64,000 nt of DNA from NCBI RefSeq assembly GCF_000286835.2, contig NZ_AJYD02000013.1, positions 806,857 through 870,856 of the forward strand. The letters are read 5' to 3'. Positions 40,374-49,633 of the stretch are shown here, piece by piece (the first letter of the stretch is position 1; the number at the start of each line of letters is the position of its first letter). Under the pieces are notes generated by a model that saw nothing but the letters and a program-made list of their open reading frames with translations, was not told the origin of the DNA and ran no database searches. The DNA is from Enterovibrio norvegicus FF-33. Its GTDB lineage: Bacteria > Pseudomonadota > Gammaproteobacteria > Enterobacterales > Vibrionaceae. Made by a program: the position numbers and the translations under genes.

Positions 40374-42096
40374 TCACGTTTATCCATTGTTTCAAAATTT
40401 CTGCCACGCGTGCTGGTTCTTCGTTAGCAATCAGCTGCAAGTGCTTCAATTGAATTTCTAGCGGCGATCCCGGTGGGGGTAGCATTTCATTGCCAACATC
40501 CAGCCCTGAACTCACTGCAATACCTTTTTCGGACAGACGACGGTTGAGCACTTCTTCGCGCTCGCGCTCTTCTCGCGTTTGCAGGTTGTCGTAGGTCATC
40601 TCTTCTTGCGGATCCGCAAATTCCAGTTCTTGTGCACGGCGATCTGCGCCTGTCAGGTGCATGATCAGAGGTCGTAGCACAAAGAAGATCATCGCCATGC
40701 CCAACATGCCGCCAATCACGTAACGAAGCGGTTGCTGCACTGCCGAATCTTGCCACCATGGCAAAGCTGGCGGTGCGCTGATTTCAATCGGCGTGAAGTT
40801 AAAGCTCATCAAACTCAAGCTGTCGCCACGGGCTTCTGAAATGCCAACAGCATCCATCACCATGGTGGAGATCTGCGTTTTCTCAGCGTCTGTCCACGCG
40901 GTGCCGTTTGGCGCTGCGCCTGTGTTGAGCAACACGGATACGCTTAAATTTTGGATCTGACCTTGCTGGTATTGGGTGCGACGCACACTGCTGCCCACTG
41001 CGTACTGGCGGTTAATTTCAGAGCGCGCATTGGCGTTGGTGCTGTCTTCGGTTGGGACTTCACCAGTCACAGGCGGTTGATGACTCAGCGCGCCCGGCAT
41101 GCCCAACGCGATTTGATCGATGGAGTTGTTTTGAATGGTGTGTTCGTTGCGCACGACAGGATTTGCATCAAGAATTTCCTGCGTTTCTTCCACTTGGCTA
41201 AAGTTCATGTTGGCGGCGACTTGAACGCGGAAGTTACTTGGCCCCACAATCGGTGTCAGCATGTCGGACGCGCGCTGAATAATCTGCTTCTCGACGTTTT
41301 TTTGATAGTCGAGGTATTTGGCATTCACCTTACCCGATTCGGTCGAAGCAACATCGGCACTCAACAGGCGACCATATTGGTCAATCACTGACACTTGTTC
41401 AGACTTCATGCCTGTCACACTGCCCACGATCAGGTTAATGATCGCTTCTACTTGCTCCGGTTTCAGATCTTCGCCTGCTTTGAGTTCAAGCATCACAGAC
41501 GCCGACGGATTTTCTGCGTTCTGACGAACAAACAAGGTTTGGCGCGGAATGGCTAAGTGAACGCGCGCGTTAGACACGGCGTTAAGAGAAATGATAGTGC
41601 GGACTAACTCCCCTTCTAAACCATGACGATAACGGGCCGTTTCCATAAACTGGCTTGTGCCGAGTGAGCTATCGTTTTTCAGTGAGTCTAATCCGGTAGG
41701 TAGCTGCGCTTTTACGCCTTTTGCCGCAAGCAACATACGGATTTTGGCCACTTCACCTTCGGGCACGAGCACTTGGCCGTTTTGTTCTTGCAGACGATAG
41801 GCAATGCCTTCGGTTTCAAGCACAGACACAATCTCGCCAATATCAAAACGTTCTTGCTGGCTGTAAAGCGGACGAAATGTTTGAGAAGAACTCCACAGCG
41901 CGACCACAATAATGGCGGCGACGATGGCAGCCATCACGGCAGATAACACCAGATTGCGCTGGCTGCTCGACCACAGTTGTTTCACTTTGTGGCCTAATTC
42001 ATCCATGCCACCAGAAGAAGCAATGCCATTAGACGAAGCCGTGCGACCCGCATTTACTGTTGTCCCGCCGGCCAATTGAGTAGATATATCAGACAT
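40336..42096 (-). CDS. fliF: Lateral flagellar MS-ring protein FliF
   Basis: A 586-residue inner-membrane protein forming the MS ring on which the lateral basal body is built. There are two membrane helices (NLVLSAVMAAIVAAIIVVAL at ~50-70 and YVIGGMLGMAMIFFVLRPLI at ~445-465). The ring-building domains lie between (RYRHGLEGELVRTIISLNAV; SVSVLLNTG). The C-terminal tail, which docks FliG, ends in ILKQWINVNE. It begins two bases after fliE and overlaps fliG by 38 bases. Length is typical. Confidence 0.96.
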   Translation of the reverse strand: MSDISTQLAGGTTVNAGRTASSNGIASSGGMDELGHKVKQLWSSSQRNLVLSAVMAAIVAAIIVVALWSSSQTFRPLYSQQERFDIGEIVSVLETEGIAYRLQEQNGQVLVPEGEVAKIRMLLAAKGVKAQLPTGLDSLKNDSSLGTSQFMETARYRHGLEGELVRTIISLNAVSNARVHLAIPRQTLFVRQNAENPSASVMLELKAGEDLKPEQVEAIINLIVGSVTGMKSEQVSVIDQYGRLLSADVASTESGKVNAKYLDYQKNVEKQIIQRASDMLTPIVGPSNFRVQVAANMNFSQVEETQEILDANPVVRNEHTIQNNSIDQIALGMPGALSHQPPVTGEVPTEDSTNANARSEINRQYAVGSSVRRTQYQQGQIQNLSVSVLLNTGAAPNGTAWTDAEKTQISTMVMDAVGISEARGDSLSLMSFNFTPIEISAPPALPWWQDSAVQQPLRYVIGGMLGMAMIFFVLRPLIMHLTGADRRAQELEFADPQEEMTYDNLQTREEREREEVLNRRLSEKGIAVSSGLDVGNEMLPPPGSPLEIQLKHLQLIANEEPARVAEILKQWINVNEHSTVKAETTA

Positions 42097-42098
42097 GG

Positions 42099-42479
42099 TT
42101 ACACCGGCATCTTCATGATGTCATCAAACGAACTGACGACCTTATTGCGCACTTGCATCAAGGCATTAAACGATAAGCTCGCTTTTTGGCTTGCGACCAT
42201 TGCTCCCACTAAATCATCACTTTTCCCAAGCTCAACAGCCGTAATTTTCTGACTCGCTGTCGATTGATGCTGGTTCACCGTATCGAGGACGTTGGTGATG
42301 GCTTGTGAAAAAGACATCGGCTGATTGGTGGTGGCGTTAACCGCGTTCACATCCAAGGGGTTAGCGCTAACAATAAAATCCGGCTGCGCCTGTACACGCA
42401 TGGCATCCATTTTGGTCAGCATGAGCTGTTCGGCGCTCATTGCGCTGTTCATCGATGGGTTGATTGAGTGATTAGCCAT
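42099..42479 (-). CDS. fliE: Lateral flagellar hook-basal body protein FliE
   Basis: A 126-residue protein linking the MS ring to the proximal rod. The C-terminal two thirds carry the FliE pattern: MSFSQAITNVLDTVNQHQST, then VASQKASLSFNALMQVRNKV and the terminal YxDIMKMPV-like FDDIMKMPV. The N-terminal ~40 residues are less conserved and contain many Met. It starts 33 bases after lafK and is the first structural gene of the fliEFGHIJ run. Confidence 0.9.
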   Translation of the reverse strand: MANHSINPSMNSAMSAEQLMLTKMDAMRVQAQPDFIVSANPLDVNAVNATTNQPMSFSQAITNVLDTVNQHQSTASQKITAVELGKSDDLVGAMVASQKASLSFNALMQVRNKVVSSFDDIMKMPV

Positions 42480-42512
42480 GTTTCACCTTTAATAGGGTTA
42501 AGCAGATTGAGA

Positions 42513-43844
42513 TTAAGCAGCCGAGCCAAGTAACGACTGTAAATCAATGCCTTGTTCACGCATTGCAGCCAACTTGTAACGCAACGCGCGGGTTGAGACG
42601 CCAAGGGCATCTGCTGTTTTCGTTCGGTTGCCACCAAACTGTCGTAATTTGTCGAGAATGAACTGAAATTCTGCGTGCTTTTTCGCTTCCACATGGCCGA
42701 AACGCTCTGTTTGCATCATGGGAATATTCACGCTATTTAGCGCAACAGGCAGCATCAGATCTTGCGCGGTAATGTAATCACCGTGGCGCATTACCAGCGC
42801 ACGTTGAATCACGTTCTCAAGCTCTCGAATATTGCCCGGCCATTGGTATTGGCTAAGAGCGGAAATGGCATCGGCGGACAGGCGGCATTGACTGCTGTCT
42901 TGATACTTCCCGATAAAGAAATGACTGATAGGTAGAATGTCTTCACTGCGCTCACGTAATGGTGGCCAGTGAAGGGGTAATACGTCGAGGCGGTAGTACA
43001 AATCTTCGCGAAAATTGCCCTTTTGCACTTCTTCACGTAAATCTTTGTTAGTGGCTGCTATCACGCGGATATCAAGCTTGATCGTCTTGTGGCTGCCCAC
43101 TCGTTCGACTTCACGCTCTTGTAGCACACGCAGTAATTTGGCTTGCACCGCAGGGGACATTTCACCGATTTCATCCAACAAAATCGTGCCGCCGTTCGCT
43201 TCTTCAAACTTGCCGCTTTGCGATTGCAGCGCGCCAGTAAATGCCCCTTTCACATGACCAAATAACACCGCTTCGAGCATAGATTCGGGAATCGCTGCGC
43301 AGTTAACCGCCACAAACGCTTCGTCGGTACGAGAAGAATGTTCGTGAACATAACGCGCCAGCACTTCTTTACCTGTGCCAGATTCCCCCGTAATTAACAC
43401 ACTGGCACTGGTGCAGGCTGCGCGATGCGCCAGTTGCAGCACCTGTTTGCTACGCCAAGACTCTGCGACGATATTCGCCATGGGTTTGCCCAGCGCTTCA
43501 ACACGGCGCAGCAGGTTGACCAATTGCTTTGATTCAAAAGGACGAAGCAGGTAATCCGTGGCACCCGCTTTCATGGTTTCGGCGGCCAGAATACCTTCAT
43601 CTTGCTCAACAATGGCAATCGCCACGCCACCATGACGTTGTTTTTGATGACAGGCGACCCATTCGCGAATGCCCATATCAGACAGACTCGAGCTGACCAA
43701 GGTGACCGCGGCAGGCTCATTGAGTAACGCACTGCGCCCTGTTCTTGCGTGTCTGACCTTGTAACCAGCGTCTTTCAACACATCGATGACGGGGAGCGCA
43801 ACCGTTTCATTTGGCTCGACCAACAAAATTTCCATATTCTTCAT
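42513..43844 (-). CDS. lafK: LafK, sigma-54-dependent lateral flagellar regulator
   Basis: A 443-residue bacterial enhancer-binding protein that activates sigma-54 promoters of the lateral flagellar system. Domains: a receiver-like N-terminus (~1-120), an AAA+ sigma-54 activation domain with Walker A GESGTGKE (~158), the sigma-54 loop GAFTGA and VERVGSHKTIKLDIRVIAAT, and a C-terminal Fis-type helix-turn-helix (RTKTADALGVSTRALRYKLA). The receiver lacks the phosphoryl-accepting Asp (the expected strand reads VTLVSSSLSD), so control is not by classic phosphorylation, as in FlrA/FleQ-type regulators. It overlaps motY by 4 bases. A matching sigma-54 promoter lies at 62944, upstream of fliD. Confidence 0.93.
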   Translation of the reverse strand: MKNMEILLVEPNETVALPVIDVLKDAGYKVRHARTGRSALLNEPAAVTLVSSSLSDMGIREWVACHQKQRHGGVAIAIVEQDEGILAAETMKAGATDYLLRPFESKQLVNLLRRVEALGKPMANIVAESWRSKQVLQLAHRAACTSASVLITGESGTGKEVLARYVHEHSSRTDEAFVAVNCAAIPESMLEAVLFGHVKGAFTGALQSQSGKFEEANGGTILLDEIGEMSPAVQAKLLRVLQEREVERVGSHKTIKLDIRVIAATNKDLREEVQKGNFREDLYYRLDVLPLHWPPLRERSEDILPISHFFIGKYQDSSQCRLSADAISALSQYQWPGNIRELENVIQRALVMRHGDYITAQDLMLPVALNSVNIPMMQTERFGHVEAKKHAEFQFILDKLRQFGGNRTKTADALGVSTRALRYKLAAMREQGIDLQSLLGSAA

Positions 43845-44899
43845 GATTGAACCTTGGTTGTTTCAGGGCTGGCTTCGCTGAATACTTTCGGGGCAGTTTT
43901 CGTGCCGCTTTGGGTGGTGTTTGGGGTGGTGTTTTGGTTATTACTACTTGGTGCTTGTTTCTCTTCTATCTGTTGTGCAGGCAAGAGTACGGGCACAACG
44001 CGTTCACTGTCTCGAACCAATCTCACCGTGACACGGCGATTTTTCGCCTGCCCTTTTTGCGTGACGTTGTCGGCAATCGGGTAACGTTCGCCGTGGGCGC
44101 GAATATCAATACGTGTGTCGGCCACGCCAAGCGTTTGCAGCGCACTCGCGACGTTCTCTGCGCGTTGGCGCGATGTGTTGAGATTAACCACCGATGAACC
44201 GATATTGTCAGTGTGGCCGTCAATCAAAATTCGGGAAATAGACGCGTCAACCGCAAGATAACTCGATAGCGCTTTTAGCTTGTTCTGTTGTGCGAAAGTC
44301 AGTGACCGTTGCCCAAACGCGAAGGGAAGCTCCAATGTTCGCGCTTCTTCAACGCTCATGCCTGGTAGATTGGCGCGACAACGATTAAATGCGGTCAGAC
44401 TTTGTTGAATTCGGATCGTGGGAAGCGTGATGCTTTTCGTGACGGAAGGTGCGCTTCCGCTGTAAGCCACATTGACCCACTGGCTGGCAGCCATCGCTTT
44501 GAGCAGTTCAGGGATCTGGTGTTGGAAACGTACGATGCTGTTTGCCGTAATGTTGACGTCTGCCAGTTTGCGTTCACGGGCATCAGGTAACCATGGCGGC
44601 GCGACCTGATATAACGTCGCCACATTGAGTCCCGTATTATTTCCATTCCATTCTGATTCAAAACTTAATTTCTCACCCGGCAGTGCACGGAAGTAAAACT
44701 TCCCCTGCGGCACTTCCGCATGAATTAATTGGCACTCAAACTTACCACCTTGATATTTCCAAGATGATAAATCCATAGGAACCACAATCTCATTCTTTGC
44801 GAATGCAGAACCTGAAATAAGCAATGTAAAAATTAATAAATAGGATGTATTTACATTCACCTTACAACGGTAAATATAATCGTGAATTCCCTTCAACAT
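43841..44899 (-). CDS. motY: Lateral MotY-like stator-associated protein
   Basis: A 352-residue exported protein (signal peptide SYLLIFTLLISGSAFA) with a MotY N-terminal domain (VPMDLSSWKYQGGKFECQLI, FYFRALPG) and a C-terminal OmpA-type peptidoglycan-binding domain (RILIDGHTDNIGSSVVNLNT followed by SRQRAENV; GERYPIADN and NRRVTVRL). It forms the ring that fixes the ion-driven stators around the lateral motor. A Ser/Thr/Asn/Gln-rich tail of ~45 residues follows the OmpA domain, longer than in polar MotY. ATG at 44899; the upstream TTG would add only six residues. It heads the motY-lafK-fliEFGHIJ operon. Confidence 0.9.
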   Translation of the reverse strand: MLKGIHDYIYRCKVNVNTSYLLIFTLLISGSAFAKNEIVVPMDLSSWKYQGGKFECQLIHAEVPQGKFYFRALPGEKLSFESEWNGNNTGLNVATLYQVAPPWLPDARERKLADVNITANSIVRFQHQIPELLKAMAASQWVNVAYSGSAPSVTKSITLPTIRIQQSLTAFNRCRANLPGMSVEEARTLELPFAFGQRSLTFAQQNKLKALSSYLAVDASISRILIDGHTDNIGSSVVNLNTSRQRAENVASALQTLGVADTRIDIRAHGERYPIADNVTQKGQAKNRRVTVRLVRDSERVVPVLLPAQQIEEKQAPSSNNQNTTPNTTQSGTKTAPKVFSEASPETTKVQS

Positions 44900-45362
44900 A
44901 GATAACCTATTAGCCAACTAAAGCTTCCAAAATCATGGAACGATGACCACTTTTACCACTAGACACTCTAAGAAATAATCCCATTTAAAAAGGACTTATC
45001 GTTAAAAATCCCAGTTCAAGAACCGAACAGTAAGTGACAGAAGCAAGCGTAAATTCAAAGACATAATCTTGGGAAAGTGTCGCACTGCATGTCAGTGGAC
45101 AATATTTAATCGAGCAAGTTAAAAAACATACAAATCTATATTAATATTTTTATTAGATTAATTTTTAACCACTCACTTTTATTAGAAATGCAAACTACCT
45201 TTATTCTCTATTCTTTTAAATAAGACATATAAATTAAAATCCAACATGTGAACGAAAGTCACATAGTTTAAAAATCAAACTAAAGCGTAATAAAAAAGTC
45301 TGTGTAGACTAGCGGGAATGATGAGCGACACGCTCCGATGTATTTATATGCGGTAAAAATAA
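44900..45362. other. Divergent control region of the lateral flagellar operons
   Basis: A 463-bp very AT-rich spacer between motY and fliM. It should contain both operon promoters. A symmetric ATGTGA-N7-TCACAT sequence lies at 45246-45264. I found no good sigma-54 (TGGCAC-N5-TTGC) match in it, so the first-tier promoters may be sigma-70 type. Confidence 0.5.
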
Positions 45363-46166
45363 ATGAAAACGACAGCGCCTAAGCCGAATTCAGAATTGCC
45401 GGCTGTCAGTGTCGAATTGCTGGGAAAGCCCATCCACGCGGTACGTGATAATTTGCAACACATCCTTCAAGCGTCCTGCCACACCTTAAGCAACGCACTG
45501 CAAAGCTGGCTCAAAACCAATCAGATCGATGTCAAATTGGAGTGTATCGACCTTCACACCCTACGTTTAAGTGACATCGATAAAAACGCGACCACCACCC
45601 TCCGTCATCAAGATGGCGGGTTGGCATACATGACGATTGATGCACCGATGCTGGTGAAGTTGGCCGACCGTTTCTACGGCGCGGCCATTGAACGCAAAAC
45701 ACCGACGCTAACCAGCAGCGATGTGCGCTTACAAGAGCGTATCGCAAAATTGGTCGCGGCTTGGATTGCGCCCGACGACATGTGGTCGCCGTGCGAGGTC
45801 GAGCTAGGTCAAGGCATGGGGCTTCGTTCCGTGTTTGAAATCCATTTCGGCGACACGGTTGGCACGCTGAGCCTTGATATTGAAGGCAACCTTATCCAAA
45901 CGCTGATCGAACAATTGGGGCTGCACCGTACCCAAGATCTGTCAGCTTCGTTTGCGCAGTCATTGACTGCAACGCCTGTTCGGTTAAACGTGCTTCTGAG
46001 TAAGAAAACCCTCCCATTAAGCGATGTGCTTAGCCTTGCCCCAAACGACATTCTGCCGATTGAATTGCTTGCGACCGTGCCTGTCAGCATTGGCAATCAA
46101 CAGCTCTTTACTGGCCGTGTCGCCGAGCAAGACGGACAACTCGTACTGATTTTGAACCACGAATAA
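45363..46166 (+). CDS. fliM: Lateral flagellar motor switch protein FliM
   Basis: A 267-residue switch protein, clearly shorter than polar FliM (~330-350). The CheC-like middle domain and the C-terminal SpoA/FliN-like domain (VRLNVLLSKKTLPLSDVLSL; IGNQQLFTGRVAEQDGQLVL) are present. The N-terminal CheY-binding motif (LSQxEIDALL) is absent; the protein starts KTTAPKPNSELPAVSVELLG. This suggests that the lateral motor does not switch in response to CheY-P, as proposed for other lateral systems. It is first of the fliMNPQR-flhBA operon and ends 11 bases before fliN. Confidence 0.88.
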   Translation: MKTTAPKPNSELPAVSVELLGKPIHAVRDNLQHILQASCHTLSNALQSWLKTNQIDVKLECIDLHTLRLSDIDKNATTTLRHQDGGLAYMTIDAPMLVKLADRFYGAAIERKTPTLTSSDVRLQERIAKLVAAWIAPDDMWSPCEVELGQGMGLRSVFEIHFGDTVGTLSLDIEGNLIQTLIEQLGLHRTQDLSASFAQSLTATPVRLNVLLSKKTLPLSDVLSLAPNDILPIELLATVPVSIGNQQLFTGRVAEQDGQLVLILNHE

Positions 46167-46177
46167 GGAATTCCAAC

Positions 46178-46546
46178 GTGAGTGCATCCCCTGATACCGC
46201 CACCTTCAATGGTGAAGACTTGAATTTCGACGACTTTCAACTGGAAGATTTCGATACCCCAACCATCGCTGAGCCTTTAGTCATGCCTGAGCGTGATCTG
46301 AGCTTTTTCAAAAAAATCCCTGTGACGGTCACTTTGGAAGTCGCCAGCAAAGAAATCGCGCTAGGCGACCTGATGAAAGCCGGCGAAGGCAGTGTGATCG
46401 AGTTAGATAAGCTCAATGGCGAACCTTTAGATGTAAAAGTAAACGGTTCCTTGATGGGCCATGCCGAAGTGGTTGTTGTCAACGACAAATATGGCCTGCG
46501 CCTGATTGATGTGCTGGACTCTGCACTGGCAGGCGTTACCCAATAA
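46178..46546 (+). CDS. fliN: Lateral flagellar motor switch protein FliN
   Basis: A 122-residue C-ring protein. The SpoA domain occupies the last 75 residues, with IPVTVTLEVASKEIALGDLM, GSVIELDKLNGEPLDVKVNG and HAEVVVVNDKYGLRLIDVL, the classic FliN signature. The acidic N-terminal ~45 residues (GEDLNFDDFQLEDFDTP) are typical of FliN linkers. The start is GTG with AAGGAA upstream. It lies 11 bases after fliM and 47 before fliP. Confidence 0.94.
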   Translation: MSASPDTATFNGEDLNFDDFQLEDFDTPTIAEPLVMPERDLSFFKKIPVTVTLEVASKEIALGDLMKAGEGSVIELDKLNGEPLDVKVNGSLMGHAEVVVVNDKYGLRLIDVLDSALAGVTQ

Positions 46547-46593
46547 GTCGCTGACTCTGTGACTGATTACAAGAGCAAAAGGCAATATCCTCA

Positions 46594-47352
46594 ATGTTGA
46601 TGTTTCGTTCTCTCAAATCCTGTTTGCCTGCACTGATTGCCGCCATTGCTCTGTTTGCAATGCCCGTATTGGCTGCCGACAACGGGCTGACTTTCCTCTC
46701 TGTCACCGATGGCGATACCCAGCAGGAATACAGCGTAAAACTGCAAATCCTGCTGTTGATGACAGCGCTAGGTTTTCTGCCTGCCTTCATTTTGATGGGA
46801 ACGAGCTTCACTCGCATTATCGTGGTGTTGGCGATTTTGCGTCAGGCACTTGGTCTTCAACAAAGCCCGCCAAACCGCGTGCTCGTCGGGATTGCGTTGT
46901 CACTGACCATTTTGATCATGCGCCCCGTTTGGACAGATGTTTACGAGAATGCTTTCAAGCCTTATGACGCAGGTGACATCACCCTGATGCAAGCGTTCAC
47001 GGTGGCAGAAACACCAGTTCGAAACTTTATGTTGGCGCAAACGCATCAAAGCGCCTTGGAGCAAATGCTACGCATTGCCAATGAACCACTGAACCAAAAC
47101 GTGGACGACATTTCATTTGCCGTGGTGCTACCTGCCTTTGTGATCAGCGAACTGAAAACGGCATTTCAGATCGGATTTATGTTGTTTATCCCTTTTTTGG
47201 TCATCGATTTGGTGGTCGCCAGTGTCTTGATGGCAATGGGAATGATGATGCTTTCCCCCCTCATCATCTCATTGCCATTCAAGCTCGTGGTGTTCGTATT
47301 GGTCGACGGTTGGGCCATGACCGTTGGCACCTTATCCGCCAGTTTTGGGTAG
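46594..47352 (+). CDS. fliP: Lateral flagellar export protein FliP
   Basis: A 252-residue core component of the flagellar type III export gate. It has a cleavable N-terminal signal (LIAAIALFAMPVLA), a feature of FliP, then helices with LQILLLMTALGFLPAFILMG, TSFTRIIVVLAILRQALGLQ, QSPPNRVLVGIALSLT and the terminal PFKLVVFVLVDGW. It pairs with FliQ and FliR in the gate; the next two genes encode them. Length is normal. Confidence 0.96.
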   Translation: MLMFRSLKSCLPALIAAIALFAMPVLAADNGLTFLSVTDGDTQQEYSVKLQILLLMTALGFLPAFILMGTSFTRIIVVLAILRQALGLQQSPPNRVLVGIALSLTILIMRPVWTDVYENAFKPYDAGDITLMQAFTVAETPVRNFMLAQTHQSALEQMLRIANEPLNQNVDDISFAVVLPAFVISELKTAFQIGFMLFIPFLVIDLVVASVLMAMGMMMLSPLIISLPFKLVVFVLVDGWAMTVGTLSASFG

Positions 47353-47358
47353 CCCAGC

Positions 47359-47628
47359 ATGACACCTGAACTTGTTGTTACCCTCTTTTCCAACGCGGTC
47401 TGGCTGATCATCTTAATGGTCGCAGTGCTTGTCGTGCCCGGGCTGATTGTTGGCCTTGGTATTGCGATTTTTCAAGCCGCCACACAAATCAATGAACAGA
47501 CACTGAGTTTCCTGCCCCGCTTAATGACCACCCTGTTGATGGTGATTTTCGCTGGACACTGGATGCTGCGAAAGATCATGGATCTGTTCGATTATCTGTT
47601 CCACAACATTCCCGGCATGATCGGCTAA
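47359..47628 (+). CDS. fliQ: Lateral flagellar export protein FliQ
   Basis: An 89-residue protein with two membrane helices. Family segments: NAVWLIILMVAVLVVPGLIV, GIAIFQAATQINEQTLSFLP and a helix ending FAGHWMLRKI. It begins 6 bases after fliP, and its stop overlaps the fliR start by one base (TAATG), indicating tight coupling. Confidence 0.96.
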   Translation: MTPELVVTLFSNAVWLIILMVAVLVVPGLIVGLGIAIFQAATQINEQTLSFLPRLMTTLLMVIFAGHWMLRKIMDLFDYLFHNIPGMIG

Positions 47629-48404
47629 TGGCGATCACCTTCGCGGAACTCTCCGTCATGCTCGGTCAACTTTGGTGGCCGTTTTTCCGTGTTGGCGCCG
47701 TATTTATATCCATGCCGTTTTTCGGTGATGCATTAATTCCCGTTTGGGTGCGTAGCCTGTTAGCGCTCTCAATTGTTGTGATCACCGCGCCTTTAATGCC
47801 CGCTATGCCCGCTGTTGAGCTGTTTTCCATGACCTCTTTGTTTCTGGCTTTTGAGCAAGCCATGTGGGGGTTGTTCTTTGGCTTAATCCTGCACATGTTC
47901 TTTGGCATTTTTACCATGTTAGGCCAAATCGTCTCTTTGCAGATGGGACTTGGTATGGCCGTGATGAATGACCCTGTTAACGGTCAATCTGTGGCGGTAT
48001 TGGCGAGAATTTTTCTGCTGTTCTGCACCTTGCTATTTTTATCCCTCGAAGGACATTTGTTGATCATCGATATTCTGATCCAAAGCTTTGTCATTTGGCC
48101 TGTAGGCTCTGGTCTAACCGGGATGTCACTGCAAGGCGTGGTCAATATCTTCGGTTGGATGTTTGCATCTGGTCTCGCATTGGCCTTGCCTGCCATTGTT
48201 TCTATGTTGCTGGCAAACATCAGTTTTGGTGTGATGAACCGCGCCGCGCCATCATTGAATGTGTACGCCCTTGGTTTTCCCATGACCATGTTACTTGGCC
48301 TATTCAGTGTTTTACTGTCTATTTCCGGGGTGCCCGATAAATACACTGAACTCGTGCATGACACCCTTCACCATCTGAATACCTTTATGGTGGGGGGCGC
48401 ATGA
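47628..48404 (+). CDS. fliR: Lateral flagellar export protein FliR
   Basis: A 258-residue integral membrane component of the export gate. About six helices, with RVGAVFISMPFFGDALIPVW at the start, QIVSLQMGLGMAVMNDPVNG in the middle and ISFGVMNRAAPSLNVYALGF late, all matching FliR. The start overlaps fliQ by one base, and the end overlaps flhB by four (ATGA). No FliR-FlhB fusion. Confidence 0.96.
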   Translation: MAITFAELSVMLGQLWWPFFRVGAVFISMPFFGDALIPVWVRSLLALSIVVITAPLMPAMPAVELFSMTSLFLAFEQAMWGLFFGLILHMFFGIFTMLGQIVSLQMGLGMAVMNDPVNGQSVAVLARIFLLFCTLLFLSLEGHLLIIDILIQSFVIWPVGSGLTGMSLQGVVNIFGWMFASGLALALPAIVSMLLANISFGVMNRAAPSLNVYALGFPMTMLLGLFSVLLSISGVPDKYTELVHDTLHHLNTFMVGGA

Positions 48405-49528
48405 GCGAACAATCGTCACAAGACAAATCCGAACAGGCTTCCGACCAGAAGATCAAAAAGGCAAGGGGCGAAGGCCAAATCCCCCGCGCCAAAGAATTCA
48501 CCACGGCGGTTATCTTTCTTGCGGTTTCAGCGTATTTCTACAGCCAATTACCCGCAATTTGGGAAGCCATTTCGGGTGTGTTTCGCTTCAATATGTCGCT
48601 GACCAAAGCCGATCTTGAAAACCCCTTACAAGCGATTGAACACGTCGGTCACAGCCTTGGTATTTTGATTGAACTGCTACTGCCCATGTTCCTGTTGATC
48701 ATTGTCACCACCGTTTTAAGTTCGCTGATCTTAGGTGGCTGGATGTTTCGACCTGCCAATGTCTTGCCCAAGCTCAGTAAGCTCGACCCGATCAAAGGGA
48801 TTGGGCGCATGTTCTCAACCCGCTCGCTTGTCGAGCTGATCAAATCCACCTTGAAAGTGGCGGTGATTGCCAGCGTACTTTACGGCTTTTTGGATAACAA
48901 ACTTCAACCTTTGCTGGGTATGCAAAACCTGCCGTTGAACCAGGGTGTGGTGATGATCATGAACATCTTGTTTGAAGGCATGTTGCTTATGGGTTTTGCG
49001 CTGCTGCTGTTCGGGGTCATTGATATCCCTTATCAGCGCTGGGAGCACATGAAAGAGCTTCGCATGACTAAACAGGAGCAAAAAGAAGAGTACAAGAACA
49101 ACGAAGGCCGTCCCGAAGTGAAGCAGCGTATTCGTCAAATTCAACAGCAATTTTCGCGTCGGCGTATCGACAAAACCGTGCCCAGTGCCGATGTGGTCAT
49201 CGTGAATCCAACCCACTATGCCGTGGCGCTAAAATACGATACCTCGCTGTCTGATGCACCGTTTGTCGTCGCAAAAGGCGTGGATGAAACCGCCATGCAC
49301 ATTCAGCGTATTGCGCGAGAAAACAATGTCGAAATTATCCATTCCGCGCCACTGACCCGATCGATTTATCACACCACGGCGATTGAACAGGCTGTACCCA
49401 GTCAGCTTTATATCGCGGTGGCGCATATTCTGACGTACGTGTTACAGGTGAAAGCCTTTCGCGAAGGACGTGGCGACAAGCCTATGTCGTTGCCTCATTT
49501 TTCGATCCCGAATCATTTGCAGCATTAA
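48401..49528 (+). CDS. flhB: Lateral flagellar export switch protein FlhB
   Basis: A 375-residue protein that switches export specificity from rod/hook to filament substrates. The N-terminus is EQSSQDKSEQASDQKIKKAR. Four membrane helices (~30-210) are followed by the cytoplasmic domain with the autocleavage site NPTH at 269-272 (between Asn and Pro) and the following YAVALKYD. It overlaps fliR by 4 bases. Length normal. The cleavage residues are intact, so it should be functional. Confidence 0.96.
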   Translation: MSEQSSQDKSEQASDQKIKKARGEGQIPRAKEFTTAVIFLAVSAYFYSQLPAIWEAISGVFRFNMSLTKADLENPLQAIEHVGHSLGILIELLLPMFLLIIVTTVLSSLILGGWMFRPANVLPKLSKLDPIKGIGRMFSTRSLVELIKSTLKVAVIASVLYGFLDNKLQPLLGMQNLPLNQGVVMIMNILFEGMLLMGFALLLFGVIDIPYQRWEHMKELRMTKQEQKEEYKNNEGRPEVKQRIRQIQQQFSRRRIDKTVPSADVVIVNPTHYAVALKYDTSLSDAPFVVAKGVDETAMHIQRIARENNVEIIHSAPLTRSIYHTTAIEQAVPSQLYIAVAHILTYVLQVKAFREGRGDKPMSLPHFSIPNHLQH

Positions 49529-49633
49529 CACTATGGCATTCAGCTCGGTGTCATCAAGATCTCTGTCATCAAACTTATTTCACGCATTCGTACAAGCTTG
49601 CACTCACCGCCGTCACACCAAGGAACAGACACT

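Noticed and set aside
45246-45264. CRP-like site ATGTGA-N7-TCACAT upstream of fliM
   Set aside because: Spacing is 7 instead of the 6 bases required by CRP; kept only as an inverted repeat of unknown meaning.
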